From: CAKSKB01 sp034186235
Lineage (GTDB): Bacteria > Bacillota > Clostridia > HGM11514
Direction: 5' to 3'
Assembly: GCA_034186235.1 (NCBI GenBank)
Contig: JAXGBA010000094.1
Span: 1-25,510 of the forward strand
DNA length: 25,510 nt
Shown: one piece after another, positions 14,816 to 21,985 of the stretch
Layout: the number at the start of each line of letters is the position of its first letter
How positions within the stretch are numbered: position 1 is the stretch's first letter
Made by a program: the position numbers and the translations under genes
Notes under the pieces: generated by a model
What the model was told of the DNA's origin: nothing
The model's database searches: none
What the model saw: the letters and a program-made list of their open reading frames with translations, nothing else

Positions 14816-15646
14816 ATGGACAGAAAAAAACGCACCGTGAAACTGGTTTTGTGGTGCGGGTTGATTGCGATATCGTTTGTTTTATCGCTTGTTGTCAATA
14901 AGGGCGGAGGAGATACGGAATCGCTTAAAGCAGCAATGAGGGACGCTGTTTTGCATGAGGATAACAGGGTGAGTCTTTTCGGCTTAAAGGCGGTTGACCC
15001 AGCTCTTATTTCGGCAATGACGGTTTCTGTGGTGCTTCTGATTGCGGCGGCGCTTATAAGGATTTTTGCAATACCGCGCTTCAAGTTTGTTCCGGGGAAG
15101 CTTCAGCTTTTGCTCGAAGAACTTGTCGGCTTTTTCGACAATCTTGCGAAATCGAACAGTCCGCACAGAAATTCGTTCCTCGGCGCATATGTTTTCGCCG
15201 CCGGTGTGTATATATTTTCCGGAACGATGTTTGAACTGTTCGGTGTAGAGGCGGTGACAACGGGCGGCAGAGCAATATCGCTCCCGGCGCCGCTTTCGGA
15301 TATAAACGCCGCAATATCGCTCGGGTGCTTTTCGTACCTTATCATAATGTCGGGCGGTATCGCAGGGAACCGTCTGCGTGGCGTAGGGTATACGCTGAAA
15401 GACTTTTCACTGCCGATTTCCATGAGTTTTCGACTTTTCGGCGCACTGCTCAGCGGACTTCTTGTAACCGAGCTTGTATACTACAACATAAGGCTCAGCT
15501 TTGTGCTGCCGGTTATTGTGGGCGTGCTGTTCACGCTGCTTCATGCGCTTATTCAGACGTATGTTCTGACAATGCTTACGGCGCTTTTCTACGGGGAAGT
15601 GTCCGAACCAAAACCTAAAAAATCTAAAAAACAGGCTGCTGCCTGA
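14816..15646 (+). CDS. atpB: F1Fo ATP synthase subunit a
   Basis: The product is 276 residues from the ATG at 14816, which has AGGAG 7 bases upstream; earlier in-frame TTG and ATG codons overlap that site and are rejected. It is a polytopic membrane protein with about six hydrophobic segments. The key helix contains ISMSFRLFGALLSG, giving the essential arginine that faces the c-ring; the asparagine found in most families (RLFGN) is alanine here. The segment LLHALIQTYVLTMLTALFY near the C-terminus is the second conserved block. It forms the ion half-channels of the stator. The hydrophilic, lysine-rich tail (PKPKKSKKQAAA) is longer than usual. It is the first gene of the operon. Confidence 0.93.
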   Translation: MDRKKRTVKLVLWCGLIAISFVLSLVVNKGGGDTESLKAAMRDAVLHEDNRVSLFGLKAVDPALISAMTVSVVLLIAAALIRIFAIPRFKFVPGKLQLLLEELVGFFDNLAKSNSPHRNSFLGAYVFAAGVYIFSGTMFELFGVEAVTTGGRAISLPAPLSDINAAISLGCFSYLIIMSGGIAGNRLRGVGYTLKDFSLPISMSFRLFGALLSGLLVTELVYYNIRLSFVLPVIVGVLFTLLHALIQTYVLTMLTALFYGEVSEPKPKKSKKQAAA

Positions 15647-15661
15647 ACGGAGGAATTTATC

Positions 15662-15997
15662 ATGAAAAGAAAAGTATCTGTTAAAAAACTTTGTGCGGTT
15701 ATTCTTACACTCGTGCTTGTATGTGCGCTTTCCGTGTCTGTTTTCGCCGCAGGCGGCGAGGGAGCTGCAGACTCGTCCGGAAGCAAAGCAATGGCTGCTG
15801 CAATTTGCGTAGGGCTTGCCGCAACGGGCGGTGCGATAGGTATGGGTATCGCAGTTGCAAAATCAAATGAAAGTATTTCCAGACAGCCCGAAGCGGAAGG
15901 CAAAATCCGTACTTCCATGATGCTCGGTCTTGTGTTCATCGAAACCGCAATCATTTATGCCCTTATCGTGGCAATTCTGGTTATATTCGTGCTCTAA
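15662..15997 (+). CDS. atpE: F1Fo ATP synthase subunit c, with signal-peptide-like N-terminal extension
   Basis: The 111-residue product is longer than the usual 70-90. Residues 1-30 look like a signal peptide (KRK at the start, hydrophobic core CAVILTLVLVCALSVSV, then FAA-GG). A linker follows, and then the two-helix hairpin with the polar loop ISRQPEAEGKI (72-82). The ion-carrying carboxylate is E94 in FIETAIIYALI. Residues T95 and Y99 match positions of the Na+ ligand network in Ilyobacter-type c subunits, but the glutamine expected in helix 1 (GQG) is methionine here (GMG, M61). The ATG follows GGAGGA. It lies 15 bases after atpB. Ten or more copies would form the rotor ring. Confidence 0.93.
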   Translation: MKRKVSVKKLCAVILTLVLVCALSVSVFAAGGEGAADSSGSKAMAAAICVGLAATGGAIGMGIAVAKSNESISRQPEAEGKIRTSMMLGLVFIETAIIYALIVAILVIFVL

Positions 15998-16025
15998 AAT
16001 TTTTCGGAAAGGCAGGGTTTGAACC

Positions 16026-16502
16026 ATGAATGTACCTTTGAATATAGACTGGCAGCAGATTTTGCTCCATCTATTCAATTTCATAATTCTTGCCGGCAGT
16101 CTGTATTTTCTTTTGTATAAGCCCGTGAAGGCGTTTATGCAGAAGCGTATGGATTATTATGCCGAAATGGATTCTTCTGCGAAAAAGGCTCTTTCCGATG
16201 CGGAGGACGAGAAGAAAAAGTACGCCGAAGCATTAAACGGCGCCAAAAACGAGATTAGAGATATGAAGGCTGCCGCTGTGCGCGACGCAGATCGCCTTGC
16301 AAAGGAAAGGATTTCCGAAGCGGAAGAAGAAAAGAAAAGGATTATTAACGAGGCTAAAGCCGCAGCCAAATCGCAGAAGGATAAGATTTTGCTTGAAGCG
16401 AATTCCGAAATTGAGGGTATCGTTTCTGCGGCGGTTGATAAAGCGCTGAAAAGCTCGGGCGATTCGTTCGACGACTTTTTGAACGCTGTCCGGAAGGAGT
16501 GA
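16026..16502 (+). CDS. atpF: F1Fo ATP synthase subunit b
   Basis: The 158-residue product has one N-terminal membrane helix (about 12-30, FNFIILAGSLYFLLYKPV) and a long charged coiled-coil region rich in Glu, Lys and Ala, ending SFDDFLNAVRKE. This is the normal architecture and length of the peripheral-stalk b subunit, so no delta sequence is fused to it. The ribosome binding site of the next gene lies inside its last codons; the next start is only 5 bases after the TGA. Confidence 0.92.
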   Translation: MNVPLNIDWQQILLHLFNFIILAGSLYFLLYKPVKAFMQKRMDYYAEMDSSAKKALSDAEDEKKKYAEALNGAKNEIRDMKAAAVRDADRLAKERISEAEEEKKRIINEAKAAAKSQKDKILLEANSEIEGIVSAAVDKALKSSGDSFDDFLNAVRKE

Positions 16503-16507
16503 TTTGA

Positions 16508-18280
16508 GTGGCTGATCATGAAATCAGAAAGGTCGAGGTGCAGGCTTATATTTACAGCAAAACCGCCCCGACGGAACAGCAGAGAGAAAAACTCAAAGAA
16601 TTCCTTGAGGATAAATACCAAAAAGCGGTGAATATCGTATTGAAGCAGGACGATTCAATGACCGACGGCTTCCGTATCGAGATAGGCACCGCAGCATATA
16701 AATGGAATCTTGACAAGGTCTATGACTGGAGCCCCGAGGGTAAGGCGGAGCAGCTTAAGCGGAAAATTGCGGAGGCGATAAAAAACCGAAGTGATGTTAT
16801 TCCCCTTATAAAGAAAACCGCCGATGAGTGGCAGCCGGCAGCCGAAGCGGATGAAATCGGCACGGTGCTTACGGTCGGGGACGGCATTGCAACGGTTTCC
16901 GGATTGGAAAACGCCGAATACGGCGAGATTCTCCTGTTCAGCAGCGGACTCCGTGGCATGATTCTTGACCTTAAGGAAAACCAAATCGGCTGCGTAATTT
17001 TCGGTGACGATTCCGAAATCGAGGAGGGCAGCGTTGTAAGACGTACCGGAAAGATTGCGGGTATGCCTGTGGGCGACGGTTTCCTCGGCAGAATTACGGA
17101 CGCTCTCGGTTCTCCGATTGACGGCAAGGGCGCAATTAAGGAAGACGGATATTTCCCGATAGAAAGTCCGGCGCCCGGAATTATCGACCGCCAGCCGGTA
17201 AATAAACCTATGGAAACCGGGCTTCTGACGATTGACTCGATGTTCCCTATAGGCAGAGGACAGCGTGAACTTATAATCGGTGACCGTCAGACCGGTAAAA
17301 CCGCCATTGCGCTTGACACAATCCTGAACCAGAAGGGTAAGGGAGTTGTGTGTATTTATGTTGCAATCGGGCAGAAGGCGTCATCTGTGGCGCAGCTTGC
17401 GGAGGTTCTCAAACGCCACGGTGCGGCGGATTATACGATTGTCGTCAATGCGTCGGCAAGCGAGCCTGCGCCGCTGCAGTATATCGCTCCGTATGCGGGC
17501 TGCGCAATGGGCGAGTATTTCATGCGTAAGGGCAAAGATGTTCTTATCGTGTATGACGATTTGTCAAAGCATGCTATTGCGTACAGAACTTTAAGTCTGC
17601 TTTTGGAGCGTTCTCCGGGTCGTGAGGCGTATCCGGGTGATGTTTTCTACCTTCATTCAAGGCTTCTTGAAAGGTCGGCGCATCTTTCCGACGCTCTCGG
17701 CGGAGGCAGCATGACGGCCCTCCCGATTGTCGAAACACAGGCGGGAGATGTTTCGGCGTATATTCCGACAAATATAATTTCTATTACCGACGGCCAGATT
17801 TTCCTTGAAAGCGATTTGTTTTTCTCAGGTCAGCGCCCGGCGGTAAATATAGGTCTTTCCGTGTCCCGTGTGGGCGGTGCGGCGCAGACAAAGGCGATGA
17901 AGGCTTCTGCCGGCGCAATAAGACTGGATTTGGCGCAGTACCGTGAAATGGAAGTTTTTACCCAGTTCTCGAGCGATCTGGACGATGTTACAAAGCGCCA
18001 GCTGCACTACGGTCAGGGACTTATGCAGATATTAAAGCAGCCGCAGTACAGTCCGCTTTCTCAGCACAGACAGGTTATAATTCTGGTTGCGGCAATGGCG
18101 CATGTGTTTGTGCCCGTTCCGGTTAAGGAGATTTCCGAGTGCAGCAGAAGGCTTACGGAGTATGTCGAAAGCGTGCTGCCGGAGGTTTGCTCCGAAATTG
18201 AGAGCACGGGGAAACTTTCGGACGAAAACCGTGAAAAAATAATAAGCTGTGCAAAGGATTTTGTCGAAAAGAATAAATAA
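16508..18280 (+). CDS. atpA: F1Fo ATP synthase subunit alpha fused to a delta-subunit C-terminal domain
   Basis: This 590-residue protein is about 85-90 residues longer than usual alpha subunits. Residues 10-88 resemble the C-terminal domain of delta (OSCP): an APTEQQREKLKEFLEDKY helix, DDSMTDGFRIEIG (the DPSLIGGF-IRIG motif) and YDWSPEGKAEQLKRKI (the YD-S--GKLE-L end), with about 8 residues inserted between the last two. A normal alpha then starts: SDVIPLIKKTADEWQ is the N-terminal helix, DEIGTVLTVGDGIATVSGL the beta-barrel, GDRQTGKT (258-265) the P-loop and VSRVGGAAQTKAMK the conserved arginine region. The start is GTG, with AGGAG 8 bases upstream inside atpF. No separate atpH exists, and the 5-base gap to atpF leaves no room for the N-terminal delta domain. 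Alpha is present in three copies, so the fusion would put three delta C-terminal domains on F1. Confidence 0.92.
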   Translation: MADHEIRKVEVQAYIYSKTAPTEQQREKLKEFLEDKYQKAVNIVLKQDDSMTDGFRIEIGTAAYKWNLDKVYDWSPEGKAEQLKRKIAEAIKNRSDVIPLIKKTADEWQPAAEADEIGTVLTVGDGIATVSGLENAEYGEILLFSSGLRGMILDLKENQIGCVIFGDDSEIEEGSVVRRTGKIAGMPVGDGFLGRITDALGSPIDGKGAIKEDGYFPIESPAPGIIDRQPVNKPMETGLLTIDSMFPIGRGQRELIIGDRQTGKTAIALDTILNQKGKGVVCIYVAIGQKASSVAQLAEVLKRHGAADYTIVVNASASEPAPLQYIAPYAGCAMGEYFMRKGKDVLIVYDDLSKHAIAYRTLSLLLERSPGREAYPGDVFYLHSRLLERSAHLSDALGGGSMTALPIVETQAGDVSAYIPTNIISITDGQIFLESDLFFSGQRPAVNIGLSVSRVGGAAQTKAMKASAGAIRLDLAQYREMEVFTQFSSDLDDVTKRQLHYGQGLMQILKQPQYSPLSQHRQVIILVAAMAHVFVPVPVKEISECSRRLTEYVESVLPEVCSEIESTGKLSDENREKIISCAKDFVEKNK

Positions 18281-18297
18281 AGGCAGGTGGGCGCAAA

Positions 18298-19215
18298 ATG
18301 GCAAGCACAAAGGAAATTAAAAATCATATCAAAAGCGTGCGTGATACCAAAAAAATCACAAATGCCATGTATATGATTTCGTCAATGAAAATGCGCAAGG
18401 TCAAAAGCGACCTCGATAAAACACGCCCTTATTTTGAGGCTATACAAAGCGAAATCAAGAGGATTTTCAGAACGGTAAAAGATGTGAATAACCGCTATTT
18501 TTATCCGGAAGACGGTATGCCCGAACTCAGCGGCCCGTATGCATGCCTGGTTATCACCGCAGATAAGGGTCTTGCCGGGATGTATAACCAGAATGTCATC
18601 CGTGAAGCGGAAAAAATGCTTGCCGAGCACCCCGACACCAAGCTTTTTGTTGTCGGAGAGTACGGCAGACAGTATTTTTATCATCATAAAATTCCGATTG
18701 AGAGAAGCTTTCTTTATACCGCCCAGAACCCTACCATGCAGCGTGCAAGGGAAATCAGTGAGATTCTTCTCGATTTGTTCGATAAAAACCGGGCGGAAAA
18801 GATTTTTATAATTTATACCGATATTAAAAACAGTATCTGTGAGGAAGCAAAGGTTGAAAGGCTTTTGCCGTTCCATAGAAAGCGCTTTGCGTCGAACGCT
18901 TCGGAAAAGGCGGTTAAAATTCCGTTTGAGTTTACACCGTCTGTTGCCGAGGTGCTTGACAATATAATTCCGAGCTATGTTTCGGGATTCATATACAGCG
19001 CCCTTGTGGACAGTTTCTGCAGTGAACAAAATGCAAGAATGACTGCAATGGATTCGGCAAACCGCAACGCCGAAAAGCTTCTTTCGGATTTGCTTGTGCA
19101 GTATAACAGGGTGCGCCAGTCTGCAATCACGCAGGAAATCACGGAGGTTTCCTCGGGTGCCAAGGCGCTTAAGAAACGACATAACGACCGGCTTGACGAG
19201 GTGAACGGATTATGA
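18298..19215 (+). CDS. atpG: F1Fo ATP synthase subunit gamma
   Basis: The 305-residue product starts STKEIKNHIKSVRDTKKITNAM, continues with VITADKGLAGMYNQNV (the conserved DkGLcGgyN block) and ends SAITQEITEVSSGAKAL, the C-terminal helix that turns inside the alpha3beta3 ring. It is slightly longer than common gamma subunits, with the extra residues near position 60-75. It couples rotation of the c-ring to catalysis. The TGA overlaps the atpD start (ATGA). Confidence 0.94.
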   Translation: MASTKEIKNHIKSVRDTKKITNAMYMISSMKMRKVKSDLDKTRPYFEAIQSEIKRIFRTVKDVNNRYFYPEDGMPELSGPYACLVITADKGLAGMYNQNVIREAEKMLAEHPDTKLFVVGEYGRQYFYHHKIPIERSFLYTAQNPTMQRAREISEILLDLFDKNRAEKIFIIYTDIKNSICEEAKVERLLPFHRKRFASNASEKAVKIPFEFTPSVAEVLDNIIPSYVSGFIYSALVDSFCSEQNARMTAMDSANRNAEKLLSDLLVQYNRVRQSAITQEITEVSSGAKALKKRHNDRLDEVNGL

Positions 19216-20612
19216 ATATTGGAAAAATAGTTGAAATTTCAGGTCCGGTTATCGATTGCCGCTTTGAATCGGGACATCTCCCGAAAATCAAGGAGGCTCT
19301 TACGGTAACCGTTGACGGGGCGGAGCGCACCATGGAGGTCGCAAAGCATATCGGTCATGATACCGTGCGCTGTATTCTTCTTGCGGAAAGCGAAAAGCTG
19401 TCGAGAGGAATGGAAGTAAAGGCAACAGGTGCCGGAATTAAGGTTCCGGTCGGAGATGTGACTCTCGGAAGGATGTTCAATGTTCTGGGGCAGCCGATTG
19501 ACGGCGAGGGTGAAATCCCGAAAACCGCCGAAAAGCGTGAAATCCACCGGAAGGCTCCCGATTTTGAAGAGCAGCGTCCCGCTGCAGAAATCCTTGAAAC
19601 GGGTATTAAGGTTATCGACCTTTTGGAACCGTACCCCAAGGGCGGCAAAATTGGTCTGTTCGGTGGTGCGGGCGTCGGCAAAACCGTGCTTATACAGGAG
19701 CTTATTCATAATGTCGCAATGGAGCACGGCGGATATTCGGTGTTCACGGGCGTGGGCGAGAGAAGCCGTGAGGGTAATGACCTTTGGACGGAAATGCGCG
19801 AAAGCGGAGTTTCGGATAAAACTGCGCTTGTGTTCGGGCAGATGAACGAGTCGCCCGGCGTCCGAATGAGAGTTGCGCTTTCGGGGCTTACAATGGCGGA
19901 GTATTTCCGTGATGAGCAGAATAAGGATGTGCTCCTTTTCATAGATAATATTTTCCGTTTTGTGCAGGCGGGCAGCGAGGTTTCGACGCTTCTCGGGCGA
20001 ATGCCTTCGGCTGTCGGATATCAGCCTACGCTTGCATCGGAAATGGGTGCGCTTCAGGAAAGAATCACATCTACCAAAAGCGGCTCCGTAACATCGGTTC
20101 AGGCGGTTTATGTGCCGGCGGATGACCTTACCGACCCGGCACCTGCAACAACATTTACTCACCTTGACGCAACAACGGTTCTTAGCCGTAAAATTGCTGA
20201 ACAGGGTATCTATCCGGCGGTTGACCCTCTCGATTCAACCTCCCGTATTCTGGAGGCGAACGTTGTGGGTAAGGACCATTACGAAACCGCAAGGCATGTA
20301 CAGGAGGTTCTGCAGAAATATAACGAGCTACAGGATATAATCGCAATCCTCGGTATGGATGAGCTTTCCGATGAGGATAAAGAAATCGTTACAAGGGCAA
20401 GAAAAATCCAGAGGTTCCTCTCGCAGCCTATGCATGTTGCCGAGAAATTTACGGGTATTCCCGGAAAATATGTTCCGGTTTCGGAAACGATTAAGGGATT
20501 TTCGGCGATTCTTTCGGGTGAGATGGATAAGTATCCTGAGGCGGCGTTTTATAATGTCGGCGGTATCGATGATGTAATCGCCAAAGCTAAACAGCTTGCG
20601 GAGGAGGAGTAA
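19212..20612 (+). CDS. atpD: F1Fo ATP synthase subunit beta (catalytic)
   Basis: The 466-residue protein has the catalytic P-loop GGAGVGKT (151-158), the catalytic glutamate in GVGERSREG, the Walker B region DVLLFIDNIFRF, GRMPSAVGYQPTL, and MDELSDEDK, the DELSEED-like lever that contacts gamma. Length is normal. Together with alpha it forms the hexamer that makes or hydrolyses ATP at the cytoplasmic face. Its ATG overlaps the end of atpG, and the ribosome binding site of atpC lies within its final codons. Confidence 0.97.
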   Translation: MNIGKIVEISGPVIDCRFESGHLPKIKEALTVTVDGAERTMEVAKHIGHDTVRCILLAESEKLSRGMEVKATGAGIKVPVGDVTLGRMFNVLGQPIDGEGEIPKTAEKREIHRKAPDFEEQRPAAEILETGIKVIDLLEPYPKGGKIGLFGGAGVGKTVLIQELIHNVAMEHGGYSVFTGVGERSREGNDLWTEMRESGVSDKTALVFGQMNESPGVRMRVALSGLTMAEYFRDEQNKDVLLFIDNIFRFVQAGSEVSTLLGRMPSAVGYQPTLASEMGALQERITSTKSGSVTSVQAVYVPADDLTDPAPATTFTHLDATTVLSRKIAEQGIYPAVDPLDSTSRILEANVVGKDHYETARHVQEVLQKYNELQDIIAILGMDELSDEDKEIVTRARKIQRFLSQPMHVAEKFTGIPGKYVPVSETIKGFSAILSGEMDKYPEAAFYNVGGIDDVIAKAKQLAEEE

Positions 20613-20615
20613 CCT

Positions 20616-21026
20616 ATGAATACCTTCAAAGCTCATATTTATGCGGCGGACAGGGTTTTCTATGAGGGCGACTGCGAATCCATGGTTGTGCCGACGGAGG
20701 ACGGTCAGTACGGAATCTGGGCAGGGCACAGCAATGTTATAAGCGCTGTCGTTCCGGGAATTATGACATTCAGAATCCCCGGCGGCAAGGACGAAATCGC
20801 AGCGGTTTCCTCCGGGCTTGTAAAAATAGAAAACAATGATGTTCTGCTGCTTGTGGACTCCGCAGAGCACCCCGAGGATATAGACGCCAACCGCGCAAAA
20901 CACGCTGCTGACGCCGCCAAGGAAGCGCTCCTTCAAAAACAGAGCATAAGGGAATACCATATGGCGCAGCTGACCCTTTCCCGTGCCATAGCAAGGCTCA
21001 GGGCTAAGGGCGGAACAGAGAAATAG
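20616..21026 (+). CDS. atpC: F1Fo ATP synthase subunit epsilon
   Basis: The 136-residue product has the N-terminal beta-sandwich typical of epsilon (FYEGDCESMVVPTEDGQYGIWAGHSNVISAVVPG, residues 12-45) and a C-terminal pair of helices rich in Ala, Lys and Arg. Epsilon joins gamma to the c-ring and can inhibit ATP hydrolysis through its C-terminal helices, which are present here. The start is 3 bases after atpD and preceded by GGAGGAGG. It is the last gene of the operon and is followed by a terminator. Confidence 0.92.
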   Translation: MNTFKAHIYAADRVFYEGDCESMVVPTEDGQYGIWAGHSNVISAVVPGIMTFRIPGGKDEIAAVSSGLVKIENNDVLLLVDSAEHPEDIDANRAKHAADAAKEALLQKQSIREYHMAQLTLSRAIARLRAKGGTEK

Positions 21027-21031
21027 TGAAT

Positions 21032-21078
21032 AAAAAAAGATTGTATGCATGGTGAAACTTATGTATACAATCTTTTTT
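21032..21078 (+). terminator. Intrinsic terminator of the ATP synthase operon
   Basis: A 12-bp stem (21039-21050 with 21061-21072, one G-T pair) has a 10-base loop. It is flanked by seven A before and six T after (21073-21078), so the stem can extend further. It begins 6 bases after the atpC stop. Confidence 0.92.
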
Positions 21079-21204
21079 ATGTGCCGGTTATCAAATGTGA
21101 TTTTCTATAGCACAAATATTTTTTGCTCCAAATTTCATCAACCTCTTTTTTGAATGTTATTAGTTGTTTATGATAAAATATTGAACTTATCACAATACAA
21201 ATTG

Positions 21205-21234
21205 TTGTCAATAACAAGCAATAAGCTTTATACA
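21205..21234 (+). promoter_or_regulatory. Possible promoter/operator of the decayed XRE gene
   Basis: TTGTCA (21205-21210) and TATACA (21229-21234) are 18 bases apart, about 40 bases before the relic start codon. The -35 box lies within an inverted repeat, TTGTT-N6-AACAA (21203-21218), of the kind used as a self-operator by small XRE repressors. The rest of 21079-21260 shows nothing I can name. Confidence 0.4.
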
Positions 21235-21274
21235 AAACTCTTAAAGGTTGTTCAACTAAAGGAGGGTGGTTGAA

Positions 21275-21471
21275 ATGATTAAAAATTTGTAAAAGATAAG
21301 AAATGAGAACGGTATAAGCAGTCAGTCAACAAGTATGAAAATCATGGTGTTGAGCCTGATATAGAAACCATGATAAAAATTGTGGATTATTTTAATATCA
21401 CTATTGATTATCTTGTCGGAAGAAACGAAGCCGAAGAAACAGCGGTATCGGATATTTCGTTTAAGGAGTAG
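21275..21471 (+). pseudogene. Broken XRE-family (Cro/CI-like) HTH repressor gene
   Basis: The ATG at 21275 follows GGAGG and encodes MIKNL, then a TAA stop (21290-21292), then KIRNENGIS in the same frame. The reading then moves to another frame at about 21319 and continues QSVNKYENHGVEPDIETMIK, DYFNITIDYLVGRNEAEE and so on, to TAG at 21469-21471. Together the parts read as a small XRE regulator of roughly 70-75 residues from which about 10 residues of the recognition-helix region are lost, with one nonsense codon and one frame change. The tail IDYLVGR is characteristic of these regulators. It cannot make a working protein as read. It lies between the atp operon and a tRNA gene and may be left from an integrated element. 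Confidence 0.75.
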
Positions 21472-21510
21472 AAAGTTATGAAAAATGAAGTTCCCCGGAG
21501 CGGCAAAAAG

Positions 21511-21548
21511 AAAAAACGGCATCCTTCATAAGAAGAATGCCGTTTTTT
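21511..21548. terminator. Bidirectional intrinsic terminator beside tRNA-Leu
   Basis: AAAAAACGGCAT (21511-21522) pairs with ATGCCGTTTTTT (21537-21548) around a 14-base loop. T-runs are present in both directions. On the minus strand it begins 2 bases after the 3' end of tRNA-Leu and so ends that transcript; on the plus strand it ends anything passing through the XRE relic. Confidence 0.88.
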
Positions 21549-21550
21549 AA

Positions 21551-21634
21551 TACCGGTGATCGGGGTCGAACCGATACGATATCGCTACCACCGGATTTTG
21601 AGTCCGACGCGTCTGCCAATTCCGCCACACCGGC
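21551..21634 (-). tRNA. tRNA-Leu (anticodon CAA)
   Basis: The minus strand folds as an 84-base class II tRNA. The acceptor stem is GCCGGTG with CACCGGT (one G-T pair) plus discriminator A. The anticodon arm has the loop CTCAAAA, which gives anticodon CAA and reads the codon UUG. A variable arm (around TAGCGATATCGTA) and a T-arm GGTTCGACCC follow. The 3' CCA is not encoded. A promoter lies directly upstream and a terminator directly downstream, so it is a single-gene unit. Confidence 0.95.
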
Positions 21635-21647
21635 AAGTGCATAAACT

Positions 21648-21676
21648 ATTATACTACATTTTAAGAAAAAAATCAA
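21648..21676 (-). promoter_or_regulatory. tRNA-Leu promoter
   Basis: On the minus strand TTGATT (21671-21676) and TATAAT (21648-21653) have a 17-base spacer. The -10 box is 13 bases before the mature 5' end of the tRNA. Confidence 0.82.
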
Positions 21677-21732
21677 CTGTTTTTTTAAAAAAACAGAAAT
21701 TTTTTTAAATTTTTAAAAATACGCATAAAAAT

Positions 21733-21764
21733 GCCGGCAACGATAAAATCGAAACCGGCTTTTT
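21733..21764. terminator. Terminator after rpmF
   Basis: GCCGG (21733-21737) pairs with CCGGC (21755-21759), and an inner CGAT/ATCG pair closes a small loop, with a mismatched A-rich bulge between the two stems. Five T follow on each strand. It lies 12 bases after the rpmF stop. Confidence 0.72.
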
Positions 21765-21771
21765 ATCTGTT

Positions 21772-21951
21772 TTAAGCTTCTTTCGCAACTACCTGCTTAC
21801 CCTTGTAGAAACCACATGAACCGCATACTCTGTGAGGCATCATATATTCCTGACACTGTGGGCACTTAACCATGCCCGGAACTGCAAGCTTCCAGTTTGC
21901 GCGTCTTTTATCACGACGAGCTTTTGATACTTTACCCTTAGGTACTGCCAT
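21772..21951 (-). CDS. rpmF: 50S ribosomal protein L32
   Basis: The frame encodes 59 residues beginning MAVPKGKVSKARRDKRRANW. A zinc ribbon follows, with CPQC and CGSC pairs, and the protein ends YKGKQVVAKEA. This matches L32 in length and sequence; the four-cysteine (zinc-binding) form is present. L32 is a component of the large ribosomal subunit. The ATG follows GGAGGTG. The gene lies 34 bases downstream of the DUF177 gene, an arrangement (yceD-rpmF) conserved in many bacteria. Confidence 0.96.
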   Translation of the reverse strand: MAVPKGKVSKARRDKRRANWKLAVPGMVKCPQCQEYMMPHRVCGSCGFYKGKQVVAKEA

Positions 21952-21985
21952 TATCTACACCTCCTTAATGATAGGATGGAATATG

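Noticed and set aside
15800..15997. Subunit c as a clear Na+-binding type
   Set aside because: The Glu, Thr and Tyr positions fit, but the helix-1 glutamine ligand is methionine, so I kept the ion specificity open and leaning to H+.
16503..16507. Possible missing atpH gene between atpF and atpA
   Set aside because: The gap is 5 bases, and atpF has a normal length and ending. There is no room for a delta gene, and no frame in the surrounding sequence encodes the delta N-terminal domain.
19239..20162. Long open frame on the minus strand within atpD
   Set aside because: It is antisense to the highly conserved beta subunit; the translation is rich in Arg, His and Cys with no recognisable domain and no ribosome binding site.
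21478..21531. Tiny open frame (about 17 codons) after the XRE relic
   Set aside because: It runs into the terminator stem, has a lysine-rich low-complexity sequence and resembles no known protein.
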